A DNA stretch of 64,000 nucleotides from Hyphomicrobiales bacterium (GCA_947455025.1 CANGLU010000002.1:1-64000), one strand, 5' to 3'. Shown: positions 17,253 to 27,048, counted from the first letter of the stretch. A program made the numbers and translations. Notes: generated from the sequence alone by a model not told the origin.

Positions 17253-18176
17253 TTATCCGAGACTGGCCAATAGGACAGGCATCGATACCATCGCCCCCAA
17301 GGTTTGCAGGGTTAAAATCTCGGCCATCAGAATGGCATTACCGCCCAGCTGCTTGGCTAAAATATAAGATGCACTGGCGGTTGGCACAGCCATGCAAAGT
17401 AATGTAACGGCCAGCGGTACTCCCGAAACACTGAACAGCGCGGCGAAAAAACTCGCGATAAGTGGCATGGCGACGAGTTTAGCGATGCTGGGAACAAGAT
17501 GATGGAGCGTCGGTCGCCGGAGGGCTGCCAATTCAAGACCTGAACCGGCGGCAAGCAACCCCGCCGCAAGCGAGGTTTGGCCAATCATCGCCAGCGGTGC
17601 AAACAGGGCCGTCGGGACAAAACTGATAATGGGGCGTAGCGCTAATCCGATCAGGCAGGACCAGATGAAGGGGTTCTTGATCAACGTTTTAAAAAAATCT
17701 ACCGGTGTTGGTCGTTTTGCTGCTGCATAACGGGCTAAAACACCTACTGCTAACACGTTAAGCAACGGAATCATCGCTGCAATGGCAACAGCGCAAAGGG
17801 CGGCACCTTGTTTTCCGTAAAGGCTCGATGCCATGGCAAAAGCGACAAACGAGTTCCAGCGGATCGATCCTTGAAATACGGAACTGAATGAGGGGCCATC
17901 CATATCAAGCCAGCGGGCGAGCCATGGCCGCAAAATGAGCAGAAGGGCCGCAACGGTAAGCAGCGATAAAACCAGAGTGGCACCAACGGCTATAAAAGGC
18001 GTGGCCGCGAGGTCGGCGGTTGCCATTGTTGACATCAACATCGCCGGGAAAAGAACAAAATAGGTAATCCGCTCAAACCCGCGCCAATTCTCCTGAACGA
18101 TGGCGCCTGTGCCCCGAAGGGTAGCGCCTACGGCGATAACAAGAAAAACCGTTAAGAGATTTGGAAAAGCGGACAT
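17253..18176 (-). CDS. AEC family transporter
   Basis: The 307-residue protein has ten hydrophobic segments in two five-helix halves, as in auxin efflux carrier (AEC/PIN-like) proteins of bacteria. Family landmarks include NLLTVFLVIAVGATLRGTG at the start, NPFIWSCLIGLALRP in the middle, and PTASASYILAKQLGGNAILMAEILTLQTLGAM near the end. Bacterial AEC proteins include malonate and malate carriers, but the substrate cannot be read here. An ATG start was preferred to a TTG four codons upstream. It follows ruvX by about 30 bases on the same strand. Confidence 0.88.
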   Translation of the reverse strand: MSAFPNLLTVFLVIAVGATLRGTGAIVQENWRGFERITYFVLFPAMLMSTMATADLAATPFIAVGATLVLSLLTVAALLLILRPWLARWLDMDGPSFSSVFQGSIRWNSFVAFAMASSLYGKQGAALCAVAIAAMIPLLNVLAVGVLARYAAAKRPTPVDFFKTLIKNPFIWSCLIGLALRPIISFVPTALFAPLAMIGQTSLAAGLLAAGSGLELAALRRPTLHHLVPSIAKLVAMPLIASFFAALFSVSGVPLAVTLLCMAVPTASASYILAKQLGGNAILMAEILTLQTLGAMVSMPVLLASLG

Positions 18177-18206
18177 TGGCAGTTTCAAGCAACCAGAAAT
18201 TAGAGG

Positions 18207-18689
18207 TTAGAAGGAGGAATTTGTGGTGTTAACCCGATCGATAAACGATTGCAGGATATAGGCGGCGGCCAATTTATCGACCAATTCTGCTCGCCGAGAG
18301 CGTGAAGCATCGGCGTCAATCAAGGTTCGCGTAACGGCGGCGGTCGAAAGTCTTTCGTCTTGAAACAGAACCGGAAGGGGCGAGAGGGTCGATAAATTAC
18401 GAACAAAAGCTCTTGTTGCCTGAGCGCGGGGGCCTTCGCTGCCGTCCATATTGAGCGGAAGACCTATTACCAGCGCCGCTACCCCGTGCTTTTCTGCCAG
18501 TCCAAGCAGTGCCGTGGCATCCGCCTTGAATTTGACCCGACGAATCGTTTCAAGCGGTGTTGCAATACGGCGCTCGACGTCCGAAAGGGCGAGACCGATG
18601 GTTTTGGTACCCAAATCCAGCCCCATAAGACGCGAACCGCGCGGCAAAGCGAGGTTAAAGGCAGCATCGGAGCGGTTTTTTTCATCCAT
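18207..18689 (-). CDS. ruvX: Putative pre-16S rRNA nuclease / Holliday junction resolvase-like protein YqgF
   Basis: The 160-residue protein has the RNase H-like YqgF fold. It shows [15 protein letters not shown] with the first catalytic Asp, then [23 protein letters not shown], and [15 protein letters not shown] with the catalytic Glu. A further Asp lies in [10 protein letters not shown] near the C-terminus. The family processes the 5' end of 16S rRNA and was earlier proposed to resolve Holliday junctions. It is divergent from gatC, an arrangement common in alphaproteobacteria. The first 21 residues before LMGLDLG are probably flexible. Confidence 0.95.
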   Translation of the reverse strand: MDEKNRSDAAFNLALPRGSRLMGLDLGTKTIGLALSDVERRIATPLETIRRVKFKADATALLGLAEKHGVAALVIGLPLNMDGSEGPRAQATRAFVRNLSTLSPLPVLFQDERLSTAAVTRTLIDADASRSRRAELVDKLAAAYILQSFIDRVNTTNSSF

Positions 18690-18815
18690 AAAGCGGGGTT
18701 AGCATGCCTCGCCGTCCGATACCAAGTCGAAACGCCCGGATCCTCCATTGCGGCGCTTCCCGCGTGGGTGCTATAGGCGGCATATTCGAATCCTGACCTT
18801 TGCTCTGGAGTTATC

Positions 18816-19103
18816 ATGTCTGTTGATCAGGCTACTGTCCGGCGAATTGCGCGTTTGGCGCGCATTGCCGTTACCGATGAGGAAGTCCCCCATCTGATGG
18901 GCGAACTTAACGCCATGCTTTCCTTCGTCGAGCAACTCGGGGAAGTGGATGTCACGGGCGTCGAGCCAATGACCTCCGTCACGCCTATGGCGATGAAGAA
19001 GCGTGTCGATCAGGTGAGCGATGGCGGATATCCAGAAACGGTCACAGGCAATGCGCCGATGACCGAAGACCATTATTTTCTTGTTCCTAAAGTCGTCGAA
19101 TAG
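18816..19103 (+). CDS. gatC: Asp-tRNA(Asn)/Glu-tRNA(Gln) amidotransferase subunit C
   Basis: The 95-residue protein has the GatC core: [48 protein letters not shown]. GatC wraps around GatA and stabilises the GatCAB complex, which converts Glu-tRNA(Gln) or Asp-tRNA(Asn) to the amidated forms. GGAG lies 7 bases before the ATG. gatA follows after eight bases, while gatB is about 2.5 kb further on and separated by two unrelated genes. Confidence 0.97.
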   Translation: MSVDQATVRRIARLARIAVTDEEVPHLMGELNAMLSFVEQLGEVDVTGVEPMTSVTPMAMKKRVDQVSDGGYPETVTGNAPMTEDHYFLVPKVVE

Positions 19104-19111
19104 GCGCCATC

Positions 19112-20632
19112 ATGACCGACCTTACCCATATGACCCTGGCCGATGCGCGTGATGCGCTGAAGGCTAAAAAGATTTCTTCGGTTGAATTGACGCAGGCTCA
19201 TATCGCCGCCGTTGAAGCCGCGCGCCCGATTGGCGCTTACGTCCTCGAAACGCCCGATCAAGCGCGTGCTATGGCGCAAGCATCCGACGAGAAAATTGCC
19301 AAAGGCGAGGCAGGGCCGCTCGAGGGTATTCCGCTCGGCATTAAGGATCTTTACGCAACCAAAGGCGTTCGCACGACGGCATGCTCGAATATTCTGGCTA
19401 ATTTTGTGCCGCAATATGAATCAACCGTCTCGAGCCAATTATGGCGCGATGGCGCGGTGATGCTCGGCAAATTATCGAATGATGAGTTTGCGATGGGTTC
19501 ATCGAATGAATCCTCTGCCTTCGGTCCCGTTGCTTCGCCGTGGACGCCGCCCAATTGGTCGGCTGAAAAAGCCAAAGCCGCACTCGCTGGTGATAAAAAA
19601 GGCTTGCTTGTTCCAGGTGGTTCGTCGGGCGGTTCGGCCTCGGCCGTTGCTGCAGGGCTTTGCCTTGGGGCTACGGCAACCGATACGGGCGGCTCCATTC
19701 GCCAACCCGCAGCCTTTACCGGAACCGTTGGCATTAAGCCGACCTATGGACGCTGCTCGCGTTGGGGCATTGTCGCCTTCGCTTCCTCTCTCGATCAGGC
19801 AGGGCCGATTGCCCGTACCGTTCGGGATACGGCGATTATGCTCCGTTCCATGGCGGGACATGACGCAAAAGATACAACATCGGTTGATCGCGCCGTTCCC
19901 GATTACGAGGCAGCGATTGGTCGCTCCGTGAAGGGCATGAAGATCGGTATTCCGAAAGAATACCGCGTGGAAGGCATGTCGGCTGAAATCGACGCGCTTT
20001 GGACCAAGGGTGCCGAAATGCTTCGCGCTGCGGGTGCAGAGATTGTCGAAATCTCGCTGCCGCATACGAAATATGCTTTGCCGGCCTATTACATTGTTGC
20101 CCCCGCCGAAGCGTCCTCGAACCTCGCGCGCTATGATGGTGTTCGCTATGGCCTGCGCATTCCAGGCAAAGACATCACCGACATGTATGAAAAGACCCGC
20201 GCCGCAGGCTTCGGGCCCGAAGTGCGGCGTCGCATCATGATTGGCACCTATGTGCTTTCGGCTGGTTATTACGACGCCTATTATGTGCGCGCGCAGCAAA
20301 TCCGCACGCTGATCAAGCAGGACTTCGAGAAGGCCTATGCATCCGGTGTGGATGCCGTGCTAACGCCTGCTACACCATCCCCTGCCTTTGGTATTGGCGA
20401 GAAGAGCGGTGCGGATCCAGTCGAGATGTATTTGAACGATGTGTTTACCGTGACCGTAAACATGGCAGGTCTTCCCGGCTTGGCCGTTCCTGCGGGTCTA
20501 TCGTCCGACGGGTTACCATTAGGCTTGCAGCTGATTGGTCGTCCTTTTGATGAGGAAACCTTGTTCTCGCTCGGCGAAGTTATCGAACAAGCAGCAGGCA
20601 GGACCAAGCTTCCAGAAGCTTGGTGGGCCTGA
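19112..20632 (+). CDS. gatA: Asp-tRNA(Asn)/Glu-tRNA(Gln) amidotransferase subunit A
   Basis: The 506-residue amidase-signature protein releases ammonia from glutamine for tRNA transamidation. The catalytic Lys is in [10 protein letters not shown] (Lys78). The cis-Ser lies within [12 protein letters not shown] near residues 168-179, and the nucleophile is in [10 protein letters not shown] (Ser195). The sequence [22 protein letters not shown] is typical of GatA rather than other amidases. The length is slightly above the usual 485, owing to an insertion around residues 140-165 ([20 protein letters not shown]). Such an insertion is common in this bacterial class. Confidence 0.97.
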   Translation: MTDLTHMTLADARDALKAKKISSVELTQAHIAAVEAARPIGAYVLETPDQARAMAQASDEKIAKGEAGPLEGIPLGIKDLYATKGVRTTACSNILANFVPQYESTVSSQLWRDGAVMLGKLSNDEFAMGSSNESSAFGPVASPWTPPNWSAEKAKAALAGDKKGLLVPGGSSGGSASAVAAGLCLGATATDTGGSIRQPAAFTGTVGIKPTYGRCSRWGIVAFASSLDQAGPIARTVRDTAIMLRSMAGHDAKDTTSVDRAVPDYEAAIGRSVKGMKIGIPKEYRVEGMSAEIDALWTKGAEMLRAAGAEIVEISLPHTKYALPAYYIVAPAEASSNLARYDGVRYGLRIPGKDITDMYEKTRAAGFGPEVRRRIMIGTYVLSAGYYDAYYVRAQQIRTLIKQDFEKAYASGVDAVLTPATPSPAFGIGEKSGADPVEMYLNDVFTVTVNMAGLPGLAVPAGLSSDGLPLGLQLIGRPFDEETLFSLGEVIEQAAGRTKLPEAWWA

Positions 20633-20970
20633 TGCCGCTTTATGAAGCGCTCTATGAGGGGCTAAAGCCCTTCACATGGCTTATTCTCGAGGCGATCTTT
20701 GATCCCTTCGTGGTTGGCATCGGCTTGTTAATGGGGTGGAAGGCCAATCAATTCGGCAAATTGATTTTGGCGGGGCTTGCCGCCGGACTTGCGGGTACTG
20801 TTGTCACATTCGTGCTTCGAATGCTCGATATTTCTTGGTTTGAAGGTGGGTATATTTTTGGTGGCGCTCACGCTCTCTTTCGTGTTTTGGCTGGCTATGG
20901 CTGGAGCATCATCGGCTACAGCGCAGCGCGTATTAATGCGCGACGTTCCGATAAATCGCCTCAAGTTTAA
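20632..20970 (+). CDS. Hypothetical membrane protein, 112 aa
   Basis: The ATG overlaps the gatA stop codon (TGATG), which implies translational coupling. The protein has three or four hydrophobic segments: FTWLILEAIFDPFVVGIGLLMGW, LILAGLAAGLAGTVVTFVLRML, and YIFGGAHALFRVLAGYGWSIIGY. It ends with a short basic tail (RINARRSDKS). I do not recognise a family. The last 38 bases overlap the 3' end of the convergent Uma2 gene. Confidence 0.7.
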   Translation: MPLYEALYEGLKPFTWLILEAIFDPFVVGIGLLMGWKANQFGKLILAGLAAGLAGTVVTFVLRMLDISWFEGGYIFGGAHALFRVLAGYGWSIIGYSAARINARRSDKSPQV

Positions 20971-21493
20971 TCGATAGCCCCAAAGCGGGCAGGGCGATCG
21001 CCCCGTCCCGCGTTTCGATAACCTCCGGCTTTTGCGGGAAACCCTCTTCCCCTTTAATCCACGCCCAGACACACACGGTGTCTTGCGCGACGATTAAATA
21101 GGCCTGAAGCGAAGATAGCGCGAGATATTCACGCTGCTTGTCACCAAAATCATCCGTCGCGGTCGAGGGCGATAGAATTTCGATGAGCACAACGGCTTCG
21201 TCCGTGCGGTGATCTTTTGCGGAACGATTTGAGGGCGTAACCATAATGTCCGCCAGTCGAACCGTATCGACACCTGTTTGAAGCGCAAAATCGCCTGAGG
21301 CTATATGATAAATGTCTCGATCAACCGATTGTAACAAGACTGAAAGCAAGTTGGTTGTAATTTTTGAATGGTTCCATGAGGTCTGGTTCATCATCACGGG
21401 ACGGCCTCGCACAAGTTCATACCGCCCGTCTTGCCAATCGGCCCAGGCTAGGAAAGCATCGATACTCATACGCGGAATCACAGGACGGTTCAT
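20933..21493 (-). CDS. Uma2 family endonuclease-like protein (DUF820)
   Basis: The 186-residue protein has the PD-(D/E)XK-like Uma2 fold. It starts with MSIDAFLAWADWQDGRYELVRGRPVMM, which carries the family's YELVxGxxV motif. DTVRLADIMVTP has the conserved Asp, and AVVLIEILSPSTATDDFGDKQREYLAL has the ExLSPST motif with the D...K pair. The biological role of Uma2 proteins in proteobacteria is not established. They are abundant in cyanobacteria and are not by themselves evidence of mobility. It sits between gatA and gatB on the opposite strand and interrupts what would otherwise be a gatCAB series. Confidence 0.88.
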   Translation of the reverse strand: MNRPVIPRMSIDAFLAWADWQDGRYELVRGRPVMMNQTSWNHSKITTNLLSVLLQSVDRDIYHIASGDFALQTGVDTVRLADIMVTPSNRSAKDHRTDEAVVLIEILSPSTATDDFGDKQREYLALSSLQAYLIVAQDTVCVWAWIKGEEGFPQKPEVIETRDGAIALPALGLSIKLEAIYRNVAH

Positions 21494-21641
21494 GGCGGAG
21501 CCTCATTGCGAGCGGCCAAGGTCACTTCACCCCAGAGATTAGAACAGCGACCTAGCCCTGTAAAGCACGGTTAGCCCTTGACCGGATGCATCGGGGCAAG
21601 CAAAACAGGGGTCGATTCAGTGGAATGTTGAGGCTACCCGT

Positions 21642-23129
21642 ATGAACGCGATCGTGGATACCAGAACGCTTGACCCTAAAAAGCTCATCAAGGGCGCAAC
21701 GGGCGATTGGGAGGTCATTATTGGCCTCGAAATCCATGCGCAAGTTACCTCGCATGCTAAACTCTTCTCCGGCGCATCAGCCGAATATGGCGGCGAGCCT
21801 AACAGCCATGTCTCGCTGGTCGACGCGGCCATGCCGGGCATGTTGCCCGTGATCAACGAGGAATGCGTGGCCCAAGCCATCCGCACCGGCTTGGGGCTGA
21901 AGGCACAGATCAATCTCCGCTCGGTCTTTGATCGTAAGAATTATTTCTATCCGGATCTGCCGCAAGGCTATCAGATTTCGCAGTATAAAAGCCCTATCGT
22001 TGGTGAAGGCGAAGTCATCGTCGATTTGCCAGAAAGCGGTGGCCAGATCACGGTCGGCATTGAACGCCTGCATCTGGAACAAGACGCGGGCAAATCACTG
22101 CATGATCAGTCGCCATCTTTGAGCTTCGTTGATTTGAATCGCTCGGGCGTCGCATTGATGGAAATCGTCTCGAAGCCCGATATGCGCTCATCCGAAGAAG
22201 CGCGCGCCTATGTCACGAAGCTGCGCACGATTTTGCGCTATCTCGGTACATGTGACGGCAATATGGATGAAGGCTCTTTGCGTGCCGATGTGAACGTTTC
22301 TGTTCGCCGTCCGGGTGAAGGATTTGGCACGCGCTGCGAAATTAAAAATGTCAATTCGATCCGCTTTATGGGGCAGGCGATTGAGTATGAGGCGCGCCGC
22401 CAAATCGGCATTTTGGAAGATGGCGGAAAGATTGATCAGGAGACCCGTCTATACGACGCGTCGAAGGGCGAAACCCGTTCGATGCGTTCGAAAGAGGAAG
22501 CCCATGATTATCGCTATTTCCCCGATCCGGATTTGTTGCCGCTCGAATTCACGCAAGACTATGTCAACGAGTTGGCGCGTCATCTGCCCGAGCTGCCGGA
22601 CGACAAGAAAGCGCGCTTCATCAAAACCTATGGTTTGACGGCTTATGATGCAGGTGTCTTGATTGCTGAACGCGATCAGGCGGATTATTTTGAAGCGGTT
22701 GCAAAAGGCCGCGATGGTAAGCTTGCGGCCAATTGGGTAATCAACGAACTTTTTGGAAGGCTCAACAAAGAAGGCAAGACGGTTGCAACGTCGCCTGTCT
22801 CTGCTGACCAGCTTGGCGCAATTGTTGATCTCATCAGTGAGAATGTCATTTCGGGCAAGCTTGCGAAAGATTTGTTCGAAATCATCTGGACCGAAGGCGG
22901 CGACCCGCGGCAGGTTGTTGAAGCTCGCGGCATGAAGCAGGTTACCGATACGGGCGCCATTGAAAAAGCGATTGACGCGGTCATTGCGGCTAATCCCGAT
23001 AAGGTTGCGCAGGCCCAAGCCAAGCCGACGATGATCGGTTGGTTCGTCGGCATGGTAATGAAAGAAACGGGCGGGAAGGCCAATCCGCAAGCGGTCAATG
23101 ATTTATTGAAATCAAAGCTTGGAATTTAA
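21642..23129 (+). CDS. gatB: Asp-tRNA(Asn)/Glu-tRNA(Gln) amidotransferase subunit B
   Basis: The 495-residue kinase-like subunit activates the tRNA-bound carboxylate with ATP. It has [48 protein letters not shown] and [16 protein letters not shown]. These are followed by [18 protein letters not shown] and [23 protein letters not shown]. The C-terminal helical tail domain that contacts tRNA (residues about 350-495) ends with the GatB/YqeY pattern [20 protein letters not shown] lies 8 bases before the ATG. It completes the GatCAB complex with the genes at 18.8-20.6 kb. Confidence 0.97.
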   Translation: MNAIVDTRTLDPKKLIKGATGDWEVIIGLEIHAQVTSHAKLFSGASAEYGGEPNSHVSLVDAAMPGMLPVINEECVAQAIRTGLGLKAQINLRSVFDRKNYFYPDLPQGYQISQYKSPIVGEGEVIVDLPESGGQITVGIERLHLEQDAGKSLHDQSPSLSFVDLNRSGVALMEIVSKPDMRSSEEARAYVTKLRTILRYLGTCDGNMDEGSLRADVNVSVRRPGEGFGTRCEIKNVNSIRFMGQAIEYEARRQIGILEDGGKIDQETRLYDASKGETRSMRSKEEAHDYRYFPDPDLLPLEFTQDYVNELARHLPELPDDKKARFIKTYGLTAYDAGVLIAERDQADYFEAVAKGRDGKLAANWVINELFGRLNKEGKTVATSPVSADQLGAIVDLISENVISGKLAKDLFEIIWTEGGDPRQVVEARGMKQVTDTGAIEKAIDAVIAANPDKVAQAQAKPTMIGWFVGMVMKETGGKANPQAVNDLLKSKLGI

Positions 23130-23245
23130 AGCGCCAGCTATTCTACTAAGCATTCGACATTCTTGAAAGAGTGTCGCACGTTTGAAAAATTTGGGTTGTA
23201 TTCGATGAAGAATGCAACGGTGCCTTAAACCATGAAGGATATCCT

Positions 23246-23890
23246 ATGACTGCTCGTTACGCTCTCCACGGTTTCTTTATGTCCGGGCCGACCTATAAAA
23301 TCGGGTTGATGCTCACACTTTGCTGCGAAGCCTTTGACTATATCAGCGTCAATTTGCGCGCGGGTGACCATAAAACTCCGGAGTTTTTAGCGATCAATCG
23401 CTTCGGTCAGGTGCCCGCTTTGGTCGATACGTCAAATGGCCGGGCCCTTTGCCAATCGGGCGCCATCCTCGATTATCTCGCCGACAAGACCGGACAATTC
23501 GGCGGCGCGACGTTGGATGATCGCCTCCGCGCCCGCGAATGGCTGTTCTGGGGATGGGACAAGCTCGACGCGCCGATCTATCGCTTGCGCGGATGGAAGC
23601 GCGGGTTCCGCCAGTTAGAGGCGCCGCAAGTGGCGATGTATGAAGCAGAGCGTAAAGCTGCCCTTGATACGCTCGAGCAGTGGTTTGCGTCGGGCCATCA
23701 TTGGCTCGCAGGCGCGCAACCGACCATTGCGGATATTGATCTGTTCGGCGTCGTCATATTCGCCGATGAAAGTGGTGAAGACCTCAGTGCCTATCCAACC
23801 ATACGTGCTTGGATGGACCGTTTATCCGCTCTGCCACATTTTGCCCCGCCCTCGACATTGCTGACGGCTGAGTCCCGGAAGGCCGGATGA
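23246..23890 (+). CDS. Glutathione S-transferase family protein
   Basis: The 214-residue protein has an N-terminal thioredoxin-like domain (SGPTYKIGLMLTLCCEAFDYISV, then NRFGQVPALVD, where the cis-Pro follows Val, then LCQSGAILDYLADKTG). An all-helical C-terminal domain follows, with HWLAGAQPTIADIDLFGVVIF carrying the N-capping box. The QSGAI motif binds the gamma-glutamyl group of glutathione. Substrate is unknown. AAGGA precedes the ATG. The stop overlaps the start of a GNAT gene by four bases. Confidence 0.9.
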   Translation: MTARYALHGFFMSGPTYKIGLMLTLCCEAFDYISVNLRAGDHKTPEFLAINRFGQVPALVDTSNGRALCQSGAILDYLADKTGQFGGATLDDRLRAREWLFWGWDKLDAPIYRLRGWKRGFRQLEAPQVAMYEAERKAALDTLEQWFASGHHWLAGAQPTIADIDLFGVVIFADESGEDLSAYPTIRAWMDRLSALPHFAPPSTLLTAESRKAG

Positions 23891-24318
23891 ACGACAAGGT
23901 CGTTTTTCGAAAGGCGATAAAGGCTGATTTACCGGCCATTATCGCCCTGCATGAAGCTGATGAAATTGGCGGCCATGGTGATGCGTGGACGCCTGAAAAT
24001 AGACCTGCCTATGAGGCAGCCATAGATGCTCTGCTCGCCGATCCGGGCGAGCATTTGTTGGTGGCCGAGGAGCAAGGCATTCTTATTGGCAGCATGATCG
24101 CCACGGTTCTCGTCGAACTTACCGGGCGGGGGCGCCCCCATGTTTTATTTCGCTCCATTCAAGTAGCTGCAACCCATCGCAACCGTGGCATTGGCGCTGC
24201 GATGATGGCATATGCCGAGGACGAATCTCGCCAATGGGGTGTGGCCGTCGCCGAGCTGACATCCAGTCATAAGCGTAAGGATGCGCATCGCTTTTATGAC
24301 CGATTGGGTTATGCTTAG
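23887..24318 (+). CDS. GNAT family N-acetyltransferase, apparently truncated by an amber codon
   Basis: The protein has the GNAT fold: FRKAIKADLPAIIALHEAD at the N-terminus, GSMIATVLVEL, then the acetyl-CoA pyrophosphate loop VAATHRNRGIGAAMMAYAEDESRQWG, and HRFYDRLGYA. Relatives continue after FYxRLGY with a final strand resembling xSHxGFKxxL. Here a TAG at 24316-24318 stops the frame. The next codons in the same frame read SHLGFKKKL and end in TGA at 24346-24348, so the usual last strand is preserved behind the stop. TAG differs from CAG (Gln) by one base. The gene may be freshly truncated, or the stop may be a sequencing error. It starts within the preceding GST stop codon. Confidence 0.82.
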   Translation: MNDKVVFRKAIKADLPAIIALHEADEIGGHGDAWTPENRPAYEAAIDALLADPGEHLLVAEEQGILIGSMIATVLVELTGRGRPHVLFRSIQVAATHRNRGIGAAMMAYAEDESRQWGVAVAELTSSHKRKDAHRFYDRLGYA

Positions 24319-24376
24319 TCTCATCTAGGCTTTAAAAAGAAACTCTGAATTTTTGCTGCAATCGAGGAGAAATCAA

Positions 24377-25087
24377 ATGTCCGAGAGCCCAAAAAACGCC
24401 ATCGATCTTTACTATTGGCCAACGCCCAATGGTCAAAAAATCTCGATCATGTTGGAAGAATGCGCACTACCCTACAATCTTCATATTGTGAACATCGGCA
24501 AGGGTGATCAATTCAAGCCCGAATTTTTGGCGATTTCACCGAACAATCGCATACCAGCCATTGTCGACCCGAATGGGCCGGATGGCCAACCGATCTCGAT
24601 TTTCGAGTCGGGAGCCATCTTGCAATATCTCGGTCGCAAGACGGGTAAATTCTATCCAGCGGATGAGCGTAAACGCGTCGCCGTTGAAGAATGGCTCTTC
24701 TGGCAAGTGGGTGGTTTGGGACCAATGTCTGGTCAAGCCAATCACTTCCGCATCTACGCGCCGGAAAAAGTTGAATACGGCATCAACCGCTACACCAATG
24801 AGGTTAATCGCCTCTATGGCGTCATGGATCGCCAACTCGCCAAGCATGAATATTTGGCGGGTGATTATTCGATTGCCGATATGGCTTCGGTTGGTTGGGT
24901 AAAGGGACATGAACGTATCGGTCAAAAGCTCGAAGACTTTCCTCATCTGAAGCGGTGGTATGAGGCCTTGATAGCGCGTCCGGCGGTAGAGCGTGGCCTT
25001 GCCGCGGGCGCTGACGCACCCAATAAATATAATCTAGCCACCGATAAGGACGCTCAAGCGGTCTTATTTGGCCAAAAAGCGCGCTAA
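24377..25087 (+). CDS. Glutathione S-transferase (YghU/Ure2-like)
   Basis: The 236-residue protein begins IDLYYWPTPNGQKISIMLEECALPYNLHIVNIGKGDQF, a pattern of the nu-class, disulfide-bond-oxidoreductase-like GSTs (YfcG/YghU group). It continues with PNNRIPAIVDPNGPDGQPISIFESGAILQYLG. The Asn in TPNGQK is the glutathione-contacting residue of that group. The C-terminal domain has HEYLAGDYSIADMASVGWV. GAGGAGA lies 8 bases before the chosen ATG. These enzymes reduce disulfides or peroxides with glutathione, but the physiological substrate is unknown. Confidence 0.9.
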   Translation: MSESPKNAIDLYYWPTPNGQKISIMLEECALPYNLHIVNIGKGDQFKPEFLAISPNNRIPAIVDPNGPDGQPISIFESGAILQYLGRKTGKFYPADERKRVAVEEWLFWQVGGLGPMSGQANHFRIYAPEKVEYGINRYTNEVNRLYGVMDRQLAKHEYLAGDYSIADMASVGWVKGHERIGQKLEDFPHLKRWYEALIARPAVERGLAAGADAPNKYNLATDKDAQAVLFGQKAR

Positions 25088-25100
25088 CTTACAAAAGAGA

Positions 25101-25134
25101 TAAAAAATCCCCGGCGAGAAACTCGGCCGGGGAT
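25101..25134 (-). terminator. Intrinsic terminator facing the minus strand
   Basis: ATCCCCGGC and GCCGGGGAT form a 9-bp stem. On the minus strand it is followed by six T. It lies about 115 bases after the methyltransferase stop at 25249 and probably ends that transcription unit. On the plus strand it follows the GST gene without a T-run. Confidence 0.75.
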
Positions 25135-25248
25135 GAAAGTCACAGATGGGAGGAAATTGGACGAAATCCAAAGTCCAATTGCACCTACGGGTTGTCTAGC
25201 GAACGGATCACCGTTTAAACAGTCGTTTTTTGCGATGCGGTGATAAAA

Positions 25249-25857
25249 TTATGAGATGGCGTGGAAGGACAGGCGGTTTTTGTTGTCGCGCCAAAGCACT
25301 TTGAAGCCGTGGCTTTTTAAAACTTCGCGATCAATATCAAAGGCATAGGCAATGATGGAGCCGTGCCTTTGGAAATGCCGGCGATTAAAAGATATAAACC
25401 GCGACATTGTGATCGCATCAAAAGGATTGAACAAAAAGACGAGAGTCGGACCATCCGGCAGCAGATAGGTTTGGGCATCGGCTTGAACGAATTCGACCTG
25501 CGAGGTGCCACCCATTTGAATTCTATTATCGCGTGCAATTGAAATGAGGGGTGATGATATTTCAACCCCGACTACCCGTCGAAATGCGCCTGTTCGCCCC
25601 ATATATAAACAGGCCTTGCCTTTACCGCAGCCCATATCAACAAAATTGCGGAACGGGATGCCTGTTGCCTTTGCACTTTTTAAGATGCGCTTGAGATAGC
25701 GAACGGGGATGGGTTGGTAAAAGGTTCCGCGCGCGGTGGCCGCTAGCTCTGCAGACGCGATAGCCGCAACCGGTAAAATTCCTTCGACATCGACGCCATG
25801 CCATCGTTGGAACAAACGATCACGCCAATCGGGATCGTAATATTTTTCCGTTTCCAT
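25249..25857 (-). CDS. Class I SAM-dependent methyltransferase
   Basis: The 202-residue protein has a Rossmann-type SAM site. Motif I is NFVDMGCGKGKACLYMG, an acidic residue ends the second strand (VVGVEISSPLI), and motif II-like VEFVQADAQTYLLPDGPTLVFLFNPFD follows. The N-FNPFD sequence recalls small-molecule or protein methyltransferases, and no specific substrate can be assigned. The gene starts 16 bases after the stop of the P1 peptidase gene, suggesting cotranscription. Confidence 0.82.
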   Translation of the reverse strand: METEKYYDPDWRDRLFQRWHGVDVEGILPVAAIASAELAATARGTFYQPIPVRYLKRILKSAKATGIPFRNFVDMGCGKGKACLYMGRTGAFRRVVGVEISSPLISIARDNRIQMGGTSQVEFVQADAQTYLLPDGPTLVFLFNPFDAITMSRFISFNRRHFQRHGSIIAYAFDIDREVLKSHGFKVLWRDNKNRLSFHAIS

Positions 25858-25873
25858 TAAGGCGGTTACTCAC

Positions 25874-26971
25874 TCAGACCAGTAAGGACAGCAAGCGGTC
25901 ATGATCGATTCCAATAGCCGTATTTCCATCGGCGCCAGTCATCGTTTCATTCGCGATGATGGAATCAAGAATCGCTTCTTCTGTTGCTTGTGCGGTCGCT
26001 TCGAATAAAGCATCAATTGTTCGCCCTGTTGCCAAAGTGCGCATTGATACCATTGCGGAGCTCGCAGAAAAGGCTTCGTGGTTGGCAGTCGAAAATGCAA
26101 TAAAAATATCGCCTGAGCCATTGTGACCAATGCCGCCGGTTCGTGCGATACCAACGGGCACGCGACGTGCCAACCGCTTTAATTGATGCGGCAATAAAGG
26201 CGCATCGGTCGCTATCACGGTGATGATGGATCCCACGGGGCGCCCACGTAATTCGCCACCCGGCATTTCTTTGCCGACGCGATGACCATCAACAATCATT
26301 TCGTAGCGACGTCCAAAATTGGATTGCACGAATGCCCCGACAGTAAATGTTTCACCCGCAATGGATATAAGGCGGGATGCCGAACCGGATCCGGCCTTAA
26401 AATCAAAAGTTAGCATGCCGGTGCCGCCACCAACGCTACCTAGTTCAATTGGCCCGCCACGCGCATTGTCTAATGCTTGGATGACATGTTCCGCTTTGAC
26501 ATGAAATCCGTTGATGTCATTGAGCTCGCCATCATAGGTTTCACCAGCCACCGGCAGGCCCCAATCTTGAGCGGGCTGATCTTTTCGGGTGACGAGCCAT
26601 TGAATGGTGGCATCACGTGCAACGCCGCAGCTATGGGTATTCGTCAACGTAATAGGTGTTGTCAGTTCGCCCGATTCCTCGACCCAGTGCAAACCGGTCA
26701 ATTCGCCATTGCCATTGAAGGAATAGCATCCCGCCGCGCAAGCCGTTTGCGGATCATCTCGTCCCCGCGGCAAGATCGCCGTGACACCGGTACGGATAGG
26801 ACCCTCGCCAACCACGCGCGGGCCGTCTCCTGATATCAGCGTCGTGTAACCGACTTCTACACCACCAACATCAGTAATGGCATTGCAGGTTCCCGGCGTG
26901 CCGGGAAGATGAATTCCAAGTCCGCGAAGGCGCTTTTTGCCGGATGGCGTTTGGTTCCAATAGGCTGACAC
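25874..26971 (-). CDS. P1 family peptidase (DmpA-like aminopeptidase/esterase)
   Basis: The 365-residue protein belongs to the DmpA/L-aminopeptidase D-esterase family, whose precursors split themselves into two chains. It starts with GIHLPGTPGTCNAITDVGGVEVGYTTLI. VGGGTGMLTFDFKAGSGSASRLI contains the self-cleavage region where a Gly-Ser pair provides the N-terminal Ser nucleophile. The C-terminal half has RVPVGIARTGGIGHNGSGDIFIAFSTAN. Substrates in this family include beta-peptides and D-amino acid amides. A GTG start preceded by AGGAA is preferred. An upstream in-frame GTG lacks a ribosome site. The gene lies between an AbgB-like hydrolase and a methyltransferase. Confidence 0.9.
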   Translation of the reverse strand: MSAYWNQTPSGKKRLRGLGIHLPGTPGTCNAITDVGGVEVGYTTLISGDGPRVVGEGPIRTGVTAILPRGRDDPQTACAAGCYSFNGNGELTGLHWVEESGELTTPITLTNTHSCGVARDATIQWLVTRKDQPAQDWGLPVAGETYDGELNDINGFHVKAEHVIQALDNARGGPIELGSVGGGTGMLTFDFKAGSGSASRLISIAGETFTVGAFVQSNFGRRYEMIVDGHRVGKEMPGGELRGRPVGSIITVIATDAPLLPHQLKRLARRVPVGIARTGGIGHNGSGDIFIAFSTANHEAFSASSAMVSMRTLATGRTIDALFEATAQATEEAILDSIIANETMTGADGNTAIGIDHDRLLSLLV

Positions 26972-27048
26972 GGAATTCCTAATCACAAAGCAAACAGATT
27001 CGTTGCGCGATCATTCCCTGCTTTTACCCGAAGGTCCAGTGTTACGCG

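Noticed and set aside
19499-20299. 266-codon minus-strand frame inside gatA
   Set aside because: It is an antisense shadow of a highly conserved gene, rich in His, Arg and Asn, with no recognisable domain.
20933-21493. Uma2 gene as a sign of a mobile element
   Set aside because: No inverted repeats, target duplications or transposase sequences surround it, and flanking genes are housekeeping.
23155-23176. Hairpin after gatB as a terminator
   Set aside because: The stem is reasonable (CGACATTCTT with AAGAGTGTCG), but no T-run follows and the loop is constrained, so I did not list it as a terminator.
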